The position numbers and the translations under genes were made by a program. Shown here piece after piece: positions 1 through 12,399 of a DNA stretch of 64,000 nt. Every line of letters begins with the position of its first letter. The stretch's first letter is position 1. The stretch comes from Isoetes taiwanensis (Eukaryota; Streptophyta; Lycopodiopsida; Isoetales; Isoetaceae): assembly GCA_021234155.1 (NCBI GenBank), contig JAJEKV010000071.1, forward strand, positions 624,001-688,000, given 5' to 3'. Under the pieces are notes generated by a model, which had not been told where the DNA came from, searched no databases, and saw nothing but the letters and a program-made list of their open reading frames with translations.

Positions 1-83
1 AGCCCTAGAAGGCTGTGGACGAAAATGGAAAGTTAGGGTTTCCTATGCTTATATAGACTAAGGGTTAGGGCTAGGGTTTCCTA

Positions 84-290
84 TTATCCCTTTAAGCATG
101 TGGGATAATTGGATGTGGCCCACTTGCCTTTATTAACTAGGTGGCATAAAGTGTACACATGGGTAAATGTGTACACATGGATAAATGTGCACATGAGTAA
201 ATATGCACATAAATAAATGTACACACCTTGCAAGTTGCCCCCTAGGGTGCTACTTGCTTGGCTACATGTCGGCGTACACGTCAATCGAGA
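84..290. repeat. Short minisatellite, about 16-18 bp unit
   Basis: At about 151-230 there are four or five degenerate copies of a unit like GTGTACACATGGGTAAAT, later GTGCACATGAGTAAAT and ATGCACATAAATAAAT. A 66-codon open frame on the minus strand here only reflects the repeat and is not proposed as a gene. Confidence 0.7.
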
Positions 291-1028
291 TGGCGTGTAC
301 GCGTGACGAGGCAGTACAGTATACGTCCTGGGACCGTATACTGTGCTGGAACGTCACAAAGACAAATTGGCAATAACAACATAAAGCAGCCACCAAAGCA
401 CAAGAAGATTATCTAGGCACAAGAGCCAATGATGCACATTTAACTAAGCCCACAACATGACTAACAAGGTTTATCTTAGAAAGCTTTATTGCTAAAGTTG
501 AATTATCAAATGAATAGATATCTTGAGCAAGGAAGGCATAGATAAGACGAGCATGCAGACAAGTGATCCCACACATGAGACACGCCATGCAATACCGACT
601 CAAATGGTAGTCAATAGTACATGTGAGCAAAATAAACAATGAATTGGCATACTTGATTGCAAAAATAATTTACCAAGGAGATCCAAAACACGCCAATTTC
701 CATTTGAAAATTTGAATAAACTAACAATGTCTGAAACGAAACACCAATGCAGCCAACACTGTTCCTGATGTAATGCCGACACTCTAACAATGTCTAAAGG
801 TTCATTTAGGAAGTTGGAAGAACGTTTGAAATGAATAAGCAAAATACGAAGAAAATCATCATAACTACAATACAAATGGAACTCAAAGCCACACTATATC
901 ACAACTTAAACAAAAGAAACAAAACTAAAAAGGAGGCATGGAGACCAAGGAAACAACTTACGCAAAGCCAAAAACTATCCAAATTTAGAGAATGCAAATC
1001 TATATTTTTCCACCCCAGGCTTAACTCA

Positions 1029-1155
1029 TTACACAAACAGATTTACAGGAGATGAACTCGCCCATATATGTGTCCCTAAAAGGATGTAAATTACACACAA
1101 GCAGATTTACAGGAGATGAACTCGCCCATATATGTGTTCCTAAAAGGATGTAAAG
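1029..1155. repeat. Tandem duplication, 62-64 bp unit, two copies
   Basis: Positions 1029-1090 and 1091-1155 are near-identical. Both contain CAGATTTACAGGAGATGAAC and end in AAAAGGATGTAAA. The copies differ by a few substitutions and a 2-bp indel, so the duplication is fairly recent compared with its surroundings. Confidence 0.9.
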
Positions 1156-4100
1156 ACCTAATATCTAAATTTCGCAAAAAAGCCATAATGCAACAAACTC
1201 ATACCAAGCATTAGACTAAATCTCTCTTATGCCAAAGATGTGACCAATTCGAGGTGCCTAATCAGCATTTGGAATAACCAATCATAATGTAGTCATAAAC
1301 CCAATCATAGTATAGTCATTAACCTAGTTATTATCTAGTTCTACAAACTGGCAAACCAAACTGAGCTACATTGAAATAAGGCCTAGTCTCTCTTGGCAAA
1401 CTACACACAAACTAATGCCACCTCATATTTCACCAATTGCCTCATTTTATAGCATTCTCATCCGTAACATGTGCGAAAATATCAAAACCACTAAATTCCA
1501 ATATGAAAACCCAAGTTAATACGAACATTGAAACATGTACTCCAATACATTATATAGGAATGACAAAATTAACCTGCAAACTGAAAGCTTAGATCGGCCA
1601 GCCCTTGTTAACTAATAGAAAGAGAAAATAAAATGGACAACTTTGCAAATCTAATAAGTGTTATGAAAGAGCAGAAATTAAAATTCATTGAATGGCGAGG
1701 AACAAAAGCGCAAGGCCTGTAACTCATGAGTAAACTGGAAATGTTACAATGACCAGCTTTTACCCAGGTTATAGTAGATCATGGCAGCTCAGAACGAGCC
1801 AAATGTTCATGCGAATGGGCTTGTTCGAATAGCCGCAGCAAAAAAAACAGAGAAATGAACTTTGACTGCGTTGTACTATGTCAAATGGTTCAGCTGTGAT
1901 AGAATTTACATCTTTATATGCATTGCATACCCAGAAAACTTCACCTTTTGCAGCGTTGCACTATGTGAAATGCTTTACGCATGCTTTTAGCTGCATTGAA
2001 CACGGTAGTACAGGTTTCATAAAGCTCTAATATGCATAGGCCTCCCTTCTAGCAAAGGTAAGATAGCACAAGTTGCCACTAGTCTCAAGATAACACCATC
2101 CATCCAAGCCACTGCTGTGCAAGTTCAGAATTCTGCTGCAAGCTCAAATCCCTATGAAAGTTTGTCCAGCATTATATTATCATCTAAAACAGCTCTAAAT
2201 GAAATTTCATTGCTGTGGATATAGTGCAGCGCAATAAAATCAACAAATAAATGGAAGATCTCATAAGACATGAAACCTGTGGATCCAACTTGGCTATGTC
2301 CACAACAAAAGATAAGAGGAAAACATAAAGTGAGCTAATAAGGTCTAAGGCAAGGTCTAAGGCTTGCAAAGAAAACAAAACATGCCTACTCTCAATTATA
2401 TGCTTCAACATTGCACTCAACATAAAATAATGCAACTCAAGTACATGATCTTCATTTTACAAGATTTGCAATAATGTGCATAATTGGGATGCTTGTATAT
2501 ATAGACATCCAATGGGGCTAAGACATACGAGATTCTGCACAAGTTAAGATACTAACAAGGTAGCAGGAAAAATTGAGTATGTGAGCGGTAACTAGGACAT
2601 GATGAACTGGACCAGCCTATGGTGCATAAAGTGAATATCAATACCAATAGAATCGTGAGCCTAAAATAACGTTTACTTGGGCAAGGTCACCAAGACCATA
2701 GAAACAGGAAGCCTATAGGAATCTAAAATCACATGCAACTAAGGAATACCTGCCATACCGAAATGATGCTACCAATGTTGATTCCAGTCTATAAGACTCC
2801 GGAATAGCAAAAATGTAGCTTTCAACCACTTGTGCACTACTCCACAGTACAGAATAAAATAGCTCTACCCAATGGCTCTTAAGCACAGTTTCAAGCATCT
2901 ACTGTACAACTGCATGAATCTTGCTGTGGAATGGAGTTTGGCTACTCCACCACATGCTATGGCAGATCACAGATAGACCTGAAAAGGCATCTTGAAGCCA
3001 TCCAGAAAGAAACAGTTGCTATGGAACTAGAATAGAGCAAAGCAAAGTAAAACTTGAAGAGCAACTGGAATTAAAGCTCTGGTAGTCAAAGAAAAGAAGA
3101 TGTTCAGTCTGATAAAATAACCCTAGTTCTGAAGGCGCCATCTAATCAATGAACATTCTCTTTGGTGTATTGCAGCATCAATAAAATGGCTGGCAATGAG
3201 GCAGAAAAATGATAAATTAATGCTGGGAAGACATATCCATTGGAGGAAGCCAACAGGAAGTATAGCTAGATGTTAACAAAAAGGATTACTACAGAAAAGA
3301 TTACTATATAATTGGCTAGATGCTGAATGAAGGCATACGAAAACTAACAACAGAATGCCATCAATTAGAGAGAGATCTGTATGTTCTATAACTTAAATGA
3401 GACCAAACTTAGATTGTAGTGCTCATGGGAAGAAAACTCTAGCTTAATAAAAATTGGGTCAAACAATAGCATGAAGGATAGACAATGATCTTTCTGTAAA
3501 GGTGGCTTACAAACCAAACCACAACTGGGCAAGTGACAAAGGGCCATGGAGGCCATTCATCTTAGTGCTCAAGCTTAGTTCACCTACTGCAAATGGGTTT
3601 TACACTAGAACACAACAATCAGGATTACTTTGATAATCATCTGAGCAAGGCTGAAGAATCTAGGTAAAGGTACTTAACGTACGTGAGAGTTAAAACTTGA
3701 GTCCTAAGCAGAACAAGGGACAATAAAGCTCCTTACGCTAACCTATACTACGAGTACATATGATCAATAGCAAGAAAATGGTAGAGGAGACGAAAAAAAT
3801 GGAAGAAAAAGGAGCTATAGCCTAAGAACTGCAAAAAGTGGAAAACTTGCCATGAGCTCTGCAAAGCTTTTCCAGAGTGAGAAGAAACAAGCACTCGTCC
3901 AGTTGAGTACACTGTTTGTAGTGCACAACCAGAAGCCCAAACAGAAACACAATCAGCCTAAGACCATTATACTGGCCACATTAATAGATCTTAGACAGAA
4001 GGGCCTGCTAAGTGAAAAATCAAAAGCAAAGGACGAAAACAAGAAAAATTCCATTTTCCTTACTAACGGTATGGTGGCAGAAATGGTAGTAATTGCCCAG

Positions 4101-4250
4101 AAGTGCATAAATCTATCGTTGATGCTCCAGCTTCATTAGGAAAACGAGCTCCCCTACAAAGTCCAAGCGGGACTCGGAAGAGAAAGAATTTCCATACAAA
4201 ACCGAGCAAATCCAAGCAGGAGTTCGAAAGAAAAAGACGCATCTAACAAA
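1156..4250. other. AT-rich stretch without a recognisable gene
   Basis: I see only short open frames with no recognisable motif, no RNA gene and no clear repeat ends. It could be intergenic sequence or part of a long intron. Nothing in the sequence decides between these. Confidence 0.5.
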
Positions 4251-5110
4251 GCCGATGGTCGGTTCAGGATAGACTTACCCTGTTTGGGTTGATCCTGCCC
4301 TCCGGGATCCCCAAATGGGATCCCCTCCTCCGGGATCCCCACGTGGGATTCCCTCCTCCGGGATCCCACAGTTAACTGCGCAGTTAACGCCTTACTGCGC
4401 AGTTTTTGCTGTTTTTTTTGGCGGATTGGAGCGAGGCCAGTGCAGCGGCGCTCGCCCTGCTTCCTCCTTCGCATCTACCTGATCCCCTTGCCCTCCCGAT
4501 TCTGACCAGCTACAAAGTGATCCCATGCGATTCGGTGCCGGATCGAGGGAGAAAATCCCACAAGAAATTTGCCCCAAAAATCCCTATAAGGGCCAAGATT
4601 TTTGCATATGGTCCTACAAAGTAATAAAAAAACAATGGGACTATGGTAGGTGGCACTAGGATGGTGAGGCTAAAAAGCCATGCCCCTAGAGTTGCCCCTA
4701 GGACCTAGACTTCCTAAGGCGGGATTAAATCCTGCCTACAAAGTGTGCATGTAAGGCAAAAGTTTTGCCCAACGGATGTGTGGTGAGTTGGTATAGGCCT
4801 AGTAATGCCAAAATAAATGTGCATTTGGTCATGGGTTCAAACCTTGCCAATGTATGTTTATCTTTGGGAGTTGGTTACTGGGGTTATACGATGATGATTC
4901 CCGACGTGGTAGAACTTAAAAAGCCTATATGTGTCCTCCACTTTGGCTGCCGCAAGGCAGTAGCTAGTCTGTAAAAGATTAGTCTAGTATGGACCTTAGT
5001 CTAGTCCTCCGGGATCACACCTCTTGGGATCCTTGGGGATCCCGTCCTCCGGTATCACCCCTCCGGGATCCCCGAAACCAGGGTAAGGATATCCCGCGCC
5101 GCCGATGGTC
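4251..5110. mobile_element. Non-autonomous MULE-like TIR element with 10-bp target duplication
   Basis: GCCGATGGTC occurs exactly at 4251-4260 and again at 5101-5110. The 840 bp between them start GGTTCAGGATAGACTTACCC. The reverse complement of the other end starts GGCGCGGGATATCCTTACCC. These ends match at 17 of the first 22 positions, so they are imperfect terminal inverted repeats. A 9-10 bp target duplication is typical of Mutator-like elements. Just inside both ends lie repeats of CCTCCGGGATCCC (4287-4370 and 5005-5072), which could be subterminal transposase-binding sites. No protein is encoded, so it would have needed a transposase in trans. Family assignment is inference from target-site size; the ends and duplication are seen directly. 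Confidence 0.8.
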
Positions 5111-6093
5111 ACATTCCGGGTAGCAAAAATGCATGAAGACAAAACAGGGCAAGGTACAATAAAGAGCAAGCTCCAAAAGCCAAAATCGAAGCATTCAATG
5201 GACAAACTCTAGCATTCGATAAGAGAAATTTCATGGCAAAGTGGAATCAAGAGAATTGGAGCAAGCATCATGAAACAAAGGGACAAGCGACTGCAAAGGG
5301 AGAGGGTCAAAGACGGGTGATGAAAATGAAAGAGATGCAAAAGGCTATAAATACTCTAATGGAACTCTCTCAACTAGCCTCAAAAAGCGGATTTATCTAC
5401 TAATCTTGAAATGCAGATAAATCACACTTATTGCAGAGTACTTGATTTTGTGGCAAGATCAATCACTCTGTGAGGCCACGTGGGAGAGTGAAGAATATGT
5501 ACATCAAAATCCTCATCTGACTCAAAACCATAGAGGCCACAGAAGGATTAGTAGAGTCAATATGAGGTCTCTTATCTAGAATACTTAATTATAGACTTTG
5601 AAGGATGGCAAGTAGGACGTTCGCAAAGAATGAGCTACGAAACTATGGTCACCTGATGACTTGGAGATATGTTTCCATAAGGGATTAGATGACAAGACCA
5701 TGTCACAGGATGATCCAAGAAACGAGTTTTGGGGGCGGTGGCGGTGGCATTCCGACTTTCCTAGACGCTAGATGGTGGCACCTCTAGAATGCTAGTATAG
5801 TGAGAATATTCATAATTCTCATACAAGGGGATCGATATACGTGTGGATGAATTGAAGGAGAACCAAATGTATTTTGGAACTTCCTTGTGATGCAACAAGT
5901 TTTTCCAAATGACCTATTCACTCCCATTATTTTCATCATTCCTGAAATCTCTATTCTAGTGGAAGAATTCTGATTGGGGGAATACAGGGGTAATAGGGAT
6001 GCATCTAGAAATGGCATCTTCCATATCTTGGTCTGAAGCGAAGATCATAGTTAAGATTTATTGTTGATTCAAAGTCCGAATAGTTCAAAAACC
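5111..6093. other. No gene recognised
   Basis: Only short frames without motifs occur here. The stretch ends in a run of 19 A at 6094-6112, just upstream of the LINE. I could not pair that run with a target duplication. Confidence 0.4.
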
Positions 6094-6146
6094 AAAAAAA
6101 AAAAAAAAAAAAGGTTAAGTTTCAGAGTAGTCTGTTATTTTGTGCA

Positions 6147-7361
6147 ATGGATAAAGGCAAATCGATTCTAGTTGGGTTTGATAAGGGTAGTGAGACAGTT
6201 ACAAGTAGATATTGGATTCCGGGCTGGAACATTGAGATGATTGCAAGGAGAATGTCTGTTATGTCAGATCTGGAGAAAAGTAGCCTAGCAGATCTTGTGA
6301 GAAAGTTGGGACATGGTCGATGTAAGAAACGAGGCGGATCATTAATGATGAGGAGAAAAAGAGAAAGGAAAGTGAAAAGAAGATGGTGGCTTTTTGGGAA
6401 TTCTTCACTTACCAGTTAGACTTAGATCCTGAGAAGCAAGTGACAAATGAAGACGGCCCTCCTGTAGAGATGGTGGCTAACTAGAGAGCGGTTTGGGAAT
6501 GGGGATAGTGCAGTGATAAAAGAACAATATAAAGCCAATTTAAGAACATTTGAACAAGCTGCAAAAAGAGAAGGGCGGGCAAGTGGAATAGAGAACCAAA
6601 CATATCTTCCTTGGTAAAATCTTGAAAACCCTATTTGTGGAAGCTAGATTGAAACAGATGGCAAACTAAGCAATGATTGGCTGTGTTAGACACGAGGGAG
6701 TAAAACTTCCAATGACAAAGGCCGAGCTCGAGAAATTGATTAAGAATGTGTCCATTTCTAAAATTTATTGGCTTGATTTCCCTTTTTACATTGTTGAATG
6801 CGAGAATGATATATCTGTAAAACTGCTTCTCAAGCAAGGCTCAATCCTAAAAGCTAATACCCAAACCTTCTTCCAAAAATAGTACCCTGCTTTTGATCCG
6901 CAGGACTTTGAACAGCTTAACCATCAAGCTTGGGCCTCAGTGCAGGGTCTCAACCCAATTGATTGGAGTGAGGATATTTTGAGAAGTTTTTTCCAGGAGT
7001 TGGGCGACTTTATAGGAATGGAAGCAATGCTGGAACAAATCCCAAGAGTGTGGGTTTAGCTTGATCTGTTAAAATTGATTCCTTCGAGGATTCTATTGTG
7101 ACCATTTTGGTTTGCAAAAGAGTCTTTCTTTGCAATGGAGAGGAATTCCCCCTCCTTGTGGAATTTGTGTTATTCGGTTACATGGTGGCGGGGTCTGTAA
7201 GGGATTCTTGGAACCAAAGAGACCAGTTTTGGAGCAATCCGATCCATGGAATAACTCATGTAAAGAAAACCACCCCTAATTTTGGAAAAACGAATGTGAA
7301 TGGCAGTGTAAGAAGGAAAGCTAAGAAACAAAGGATTAGAGAGGAAAAAGGAAAGAAATGA
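6147..7361 (+). pseudogene. LINE ORF1 (DUF4283-like nucleic-acid-binding protein), broken
   Basis: ORF1 proteins of plant L1-like elements bind the element RNA. The first ATG is taken at 6147, and its 90-codon frame contains the segment SRYWIPGWNIEMIARRM. After frameshifts a characteristic block can be read at about 6885-7100: FDP, then a Trp-rich GLNPIDWSEDILRSFF, then ELGDFIGMEAML, then RVWV and LDLLKLIPSRI. This order (FDP, hydrophobic Trp segment, LG-x-FI-G, R-V-x-V, L-D-L) is that of the DUF4283 domain. A Lys/Arg-rich tail ends at about 7360. The block is separated from the endonuclease by about 220 bp. Frameshifts and stops, including a TAG after 6875, make it non-functional. Confidence 0.7.
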
Positions 7362-7578
7362 GCAGCTACAGTCGGCCCAAAATAAAGAAAGAAGGGCTTG
7401 GATAAGGAAAATTAATGAGCTAAAGGTAATATCAAGATGTTAATGACATGCTTATATCTTCTTCTATGCGGTCTAAGATGGATGAGTTTTATACTCCACA
7501 AACATCGAATAAAAGGAGTAAGAAAGTAGTCCTCTTCAACCCTAATGGAGCAGCCACCAAAAACAGAAATAAGTCTTT

Positions 7579-8330
7579 ATGAAGACAGTAAGCTGTAACT
7601 TAAGAGGCATTAAGAGCCCATTAAAAAGAAAGAGGACCTTAATTGCTATACAAGAAATGAAGGCAGATATCATTATGCTTCAAGAACATAAATTGCCTTC
7701 TTTTGAATCCTCTAAGTTGGGGAAATGGATCTGTCTAGGCAGTGGCTCCACCTGGGCTGCTGCTAAATCCTCCAAGTTGGGGGAATAGATCTGTCCAGGC
7801 AGTGGCTCAACCTGGGCTGCTGCAGATGGTACTTGTGGTGGCATCTGCACAATTTGGAAAGGTTTCTCCTCCTCGGGCTCCTTTGTTGCCCCATCAGACA
7901 GACGATCTGTTAACTTTCTTAAGATTGAAGGCCATAATACATGCATCATTAATGTTTATGCCTCCACTGAGCCCCATGAGAGGGAAGAACAATGGGAGGA
8001 AATGAGGAATTGGATTGGTAACCAAACCTAGGTGAGGAACTGGCTTTTAACTGGGAACTTTCACAATACTTCTCCATGGGATCAAAAACTGGGCAAAAAG
8101 CTAGATATGACCAGAAATAAAATGAAGGAATGGGATAAATTCATTGATATGCTCATCTACCATCCTCCATCCTCCTCAGCTACCTATTCTTAGAGCAATA
8201 AAGGAAAAGACTCAGCTATTTACTCGACAGATTCTGTAGTTGTACAATAGATCTGGATATTTGGGATCAAGCCATTATTAAATCTGACTGTAGCAATTCT
8301 ATTTCTGATCACTTCCCACAGATTTTGGAG
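7579..8330 (+). pseudogene. LINE endonuclease domain (APE-like), broken
   Basis: This is the start of ORF2, an apurinic-like endonuclease that nicks target DNA. The frame opens MKTVSCNLRGIKSPLKR and continues with a block ending in MKADIIMLQEHKLPS. The spacing of W/C-N-x-R-G to the L-Q-E-H catalytic glutamate is typical of LINE endonucleases. A 60-bp tandem duplication at 7706-7825 follows, adding 20 residues and then a stop. Later pieces include a block ending in CIINVYASTEP (about 7950) and LTGNFHN (about 8050), where GDFN is expected, and SDHFPQI at about 8300, the family's SDHxP motif. The Asp-to-Asn and other changes show decay. Confidence 0.7.
7706..7825. repeat. 60-bp in-frame tandem duplication inside the LINE endonuclease
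   Basis: Positions 7706-7765 and 7766-7825 are copies of one 60-bp unit, differing at a handful of bases. The second copy has TAG where the first has TGG. The translated unit includes SSKLGKWICLGSGSTWAAA. Confidence 0.9.
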
Positions 8331-8929
8331 TCCATATCAATTGCATCAAGAGATTGTGTGGTAAACACAATTTAAATTAAATGTTCAACTTTTACATCAA
8401 AAGCAATTTTTTGTTCAATTTAGGGAGTACTATTACCCTTCCTAAACTTGGGAACAACATATCAATGGCTTGTTTTGTGGATAAGTTAAAAAAGTTGAAG
8501 GATTGGATTAAAAAAAGAGAGGAAAAGAATGGATTGGAAAGAAAAGGAAGCAAAAGAATGATATATATGTCCAAATAAAGAAGGTAAGAGACCTCTTATT
8601 TCTGGACAAGGATAGTACAGTGCTACAGGAGCAGGAAGCCAGGTTAGAGATTGATATCAAGCACATTGAAGAATCAGAGGCCCGATCTCTAGCCATAAGA
8701 GGTAAGCGTCATTATGTTCAACATATGGATAAAAGTGGCTCCTCCTTTTTCTTTCGAGTAGCAAAAAACAGGATCATCAATAATGGCATTATCTTAGTCA
8801 AAGATGATATGGACAACGTTATTAAGGGCAGCAAAAGATACAATCCTTCTTTACTCAAAAGTACAAGGATCTTTTGATTTGCAGCCTTAGTCCAAGATAG
8901 ATCTCAAGGAATTTATTTATTCTATTGAC

Positions 8930-9555
8930 CCTTGACCTACACCAGTTGATAATGAGATTTTTATGGTTTCCACAGAAGCATGAAATATTTGGTACTTTGA
9001 GCTCAATGGCTTCTGGAAAGAGTCCAGGGCCTGATGCCTTTCCCTCAGAGTTCTACAAAGAATTTTGGGACATAATGTAGGATGATATTACTGTCTTTAT
9101 CCAAGGGGCTTGGTTAGCTGATTTTATCCATCTTGCAATAAATGCTGGCCTTATTGCTCTGGTGCACAAGGTAGATAAACCAATGGGTTTCTCAGATTGG
9201 AGACCTAATTTTAACCAATATAAGCTACAAAATTTTGGCAAAATTGTTGGCCAACAAGATGAAACCAATGTTAAGTAAAATCATTAGTCCTGTGCAAACT
9301 GCATTCCTTCCCCTTAGGAGCATTTTGAACAATTTTATTAGACTATATAAAGGTCTGCACTGCTGTAAAGTAAGTGATCAAAATTGCATGCTGATCAAAG
9401 ATGACTTCAAAAGAGCTTTTGACAATATTCATTGGGACTTCTTACACAAGGCAATCATTAGAGGATATATGAGATCAAATAAGGGCCTTCTAAGAAATGC
9501 CATCATGAGATGCCGAATCTGTAGCCTTGGGCAAAAGGCCATCCCAAATTTATAA
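8930..9555 (+). pseudogene. LINE reverse transcriptase N-terminal part, truncated
   Basis: The block reads SMASGKSPGPDAFPSEFYKE at about 9010, the conserved K-S-P-G-P-D-G-F segment before RT. Next come DFIHLAINAGLIALVHKVDK and then MAKLLANKMKPMLSKIISP, which belongs to the standard ILAKLLANRMKPLLSKIIS block. Then QTAFLPLRSILNNF and DDFKRAFDNIHWDFL follow; the last is RT motif A, where the first Asp is the metal ligand. Sequence homology ends at about 9555, before motif C. At least three frame changes and one stop (TAG at about 9078) are present. Confidence 0.85.
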
Positions 9556-9560
9556 AATCT

Positions 9561-11678
9561 TTTGTCCTGTTATGATAACTCCTGTTTAACTTTATTGATA
9601 TAAAGGGAAAATTTGAGTCGCATAGTGAGAAGATTTGGGGGAAATTGGGTTGCAGGTTGCATTCGGAGATTCTTGGATGGAGTCTGTGTTGCTGAATTTT
9701 GAGTGGATGGCACAGGAATCCGGTGCAAAGGGCTCCAATTTCTGCTTGATGGATTTCTAAGCACTAGGACTTCTACCGGATGAATTTATGTGGTGTAGGC
9801 AGAGGCAGAGATCCCTCCAACTAAAGATGAGATCGAGTCTTGGAATCAAGATTTCGTAAGTCTATCAGGATACCCTCTTTGAGCTTATTTTGGTTAATCT
9901 TGGTCCAATGGTATGTTTTATGGCATTTTGTAACTTTTATTTATGCATTAGCCATAGCCATTATGTTCATGCAATTTTTTTTGTGCTTAAGTCATTCTTT
10001 TCTTGGTTTAAAGTCAGAGCCGGACTTCTCATGCTCTGCATCTACAAAAAGGAAGGAATATAGTCATCATGGTCTTGGCTATGACTGAAGAAGTCTTTTG
10101 TAAGCAGAAAATAGGCCCCAGCGTCCCAAAGAAAGTGCAATGTGATCTCTTGCTTCGAAATTATCCTTAAACAAGTAATATATTATAATGCTCATTCTTG
10201 GATTTCTTGTGGTGCATGGGAGTATTAGAGCTTCCAGTGAGGATACTGTTGTCATACCAGCTTCTTCTAAAACTGGATGGGTTTGACTCCTATCTTCTGG
10301 CCCCATATTATTGCCAAAATATCTCTCCCATCCCTCTATTTGCCAGCATCATGATAAATCATTTACTTTTTGCTTCTGTTTTGCACATTTTACTTGCTTA
10401 ACCGTAGCATTTTCCCACGAAATTGGTATACCGTAGTCAGAAATATAAGGCGGATTGCATCTAATCTTTCGACCTCACTTGATAAGAAAGATTTGGGAAT
10501 CTATGTTTTCTTTTGTTTATATCTATAATTTGCTCGGATTGAAGCTTGTTTCTGTTGAAATCAGATCGATTGAACCCATTTTGGATCAGATTTGGAGTTT
10601 TTTTTTCCTTTCCAATTAAACCCAACGAGATGTCTGACACCATTTAGCTCTATTTTTGTCGGATTCAAACTTGTATAGAAGCTTAAATCCAACCCGGGAG
10701 TGAATTCGAAGCTAAAGCTAATGGGTGGCATCAAATTTGTCGGTTTCTCTGCAGTGGTTTTCAATCGATAGCATTCACAGTTTTTGCCTCCAATTCTGGT
10801 GCTCTTGGACTAGTTAAAGATCAAAGACAATATGCTTCCTATGTTTTGATGGATTCTGAGCAAAAATGGTGAAAGGAACAAAAAGCAAAACAGTAGTCAC
10901 GATGCCAAATGCACATCTCCTTTTCCTGAGGAACACTTATATTCGCACTGAGGCTATGGTTTTTTAGAGTACTTCAAAATGGAGTTATAGTCTTTGTTTT
11001 GACGCAATCTTTGAAGAATAGGATGTAAATCGTAATCTCTAGACTAATATGCTATGGTTGAAGGCAAGTTTTGATCAAGTCTATTTCTATTGAGCTTCAA
11101 AATATTACCTTTTGATCTGGCTATCTTTCTCGTGAATCTATACTAGAAGCCAAAAACACATTGTTTACATTTCTTTTCAAGCCATTGGGAATTTGCTACG
11201 TGAAAATTAGGGATCACATCAAAAGGAATTGGCATACTGATTCTAGAGAAAAAATTTAAGTGCATAACTTGGAGCCGAGAAAGCCGAGTTGTGAAGCTTG
11301 GAATTTGACCAAAGACCTACGGTTGCACTTTAATTTTGATCTTATTAAATGTATGCACTTTTGGAATATTTATTATTTTCATTACCTTTGTCGTTCATGT
11401 TCAATAAACATTTCCAAATACCTTTGTCCACAAGAAAATAAAAGATGAAGCACGTTTGTGTTAGAGGTGTGTATTGAATCTATTGTGTTAGAGATGTTAG
11501 AGGATATCTAAAATTTATTATCTCCAGTCTAGGCATATGATAAAGATAACTCAAGTGGATCATTTTTGAAATAGAACCAATCCATGAGGAAAAATGAATA
11601 GGCAACAAGTCTTACCATATCCAAACAATAACATATAGGCTTGCGCCAAGGCTTGTGAATGAATAGCACCACTGATGT
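9561..11678. other. No gene recognised
   Basis: AT-rich sequence with short frames (longest about 80 codons) and no motif I recognise. No terminal repeats were found. It may be old intergenic DNA. Confidence 0.4.
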
Positions 11679-12045
11679 TTTTTTTTTTTCCTTTTTTTTT
11701 GAAAGATCAGATGTATATTAATTGGAACTCATCAATGGTTTACATGCATCAAGTGATATCATACACTTACAATCATATTTGTTTATGTAAGGATAACCTC
11801 CTCCTCAAATGCTGCAAGATATTGGCGGGCCTTTTGTTTCAGAGAGGGCCATAGGTTATCAGGGTGGAGATATTCTTGGGAGAACACAAATTTTCTCCGC
11901 ATTTTCCATATTAGCCATAAAAGCCATCCTTTGCATAGATTCAAAGCAACTCTTTTTCCAGTTTGCCAAGATGATGGATATAAACCTTGCAAGATCTCCT
12001 TTTCTAAAATAGAAGTCTCAAACACGTCCTTCAATTTACATCACT
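11679..12045 (-). mobile_element. 5'-truncated LINE 3' end, minus strand
   Basis: On the minus strand an 83-codon frame (12034 down to 11783) contains LWLIWKMRRKFVFSQEY and ends in a helical KQKARQYLAAFEEEV. This is the usual end of plant L1-like ORF2, where W-L-I-W-K-x-R-N-R is conserved. It is followed by a 3' tail that appears as runs of T at about 11680-11700 on the plus strand. Most of the element is missing, as is usual for aborted target-primed insertion. No convincing target duplication was found. Confidence 0.7.
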
Positions 12046-12100
12046 GTTGAACCTGCTCACTAATATGATGACCCTGACACCTCTAGCGCCCAGCGCCCCC

Positions 12101-12160
12101 CTCAATCTCTCTCTAGCGCCCTCACTCTCTCTCTAGCGCCCTCACTCTCTCTCTAGCGCC
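12101..12160. repeat. 20-bp tandem repeat, three copies
   Basis: CTCACTCTCTCTCTAGCGCC is repeated at 12101, 12121 and 12141, with one base different in the first copy. A partial fourth unit and a related CTCTAGCGCC flank it. It marks the entrance to the GC-rich block that follows. Confidence 0.95.
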
Positions 12161-12399
12161 CTCACTGCCCTTGCATAGAGCCCCTTGATTTGCCCTTTTC
12201 GGCTTTCTCTCTCTAGGGTTTACACTCTCTCTAGCCCCAAACCCCCAAACTCCCAAAGGTGCTCATTTGCGATTTTTGGGTCCCTAAATTGGATTCTAAG
12301 CACACTTTTACAGCCGAGACCCATAGCTTTTGGAAGTCGCAGAATAATGTTGAGCTAGGCTCCAACATTTGCCGATCGACATTGCCATAGCCCAATAGC

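Larger units (their letters stand above)
6147..9560 (+). mobile_element. L1-like LINE, plus strand, degenerate and cut off inside the reverse transcriptase (LINE 'A1')
   Basis: Three consecutive decayed blocks are in the order expected for a plant L1-like LINE: an ORF1 with a DUF4283-like region, an endonuclease N-terminus, and the start of the reverse transcriptase. The element stops at about 9560 within RT. There is no polymerase catalytic block, no zinc-finger tail and no poly(A), so the 3' half has been deleted or replaced. Frameshifts and stops occur every 100-300 bp. No target duplication was found, because the 3' end is missing. Confidence 0.85.

Noticed and set aside
55-85. Telomere-like repeat (AAGGGTTAGGGCTAGGG)
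   Set aside because: Only two or three degenerate units; such words are common in plant promoters and LTRs. The same words occur in the LTRs at 20.1 and 27.95 kb.
6094-6112. Run of 19 A as a poly(A) tail of an upstream element
   Set aside because: No 3' UTR-like sequence or flanking duplication could be tied to it.
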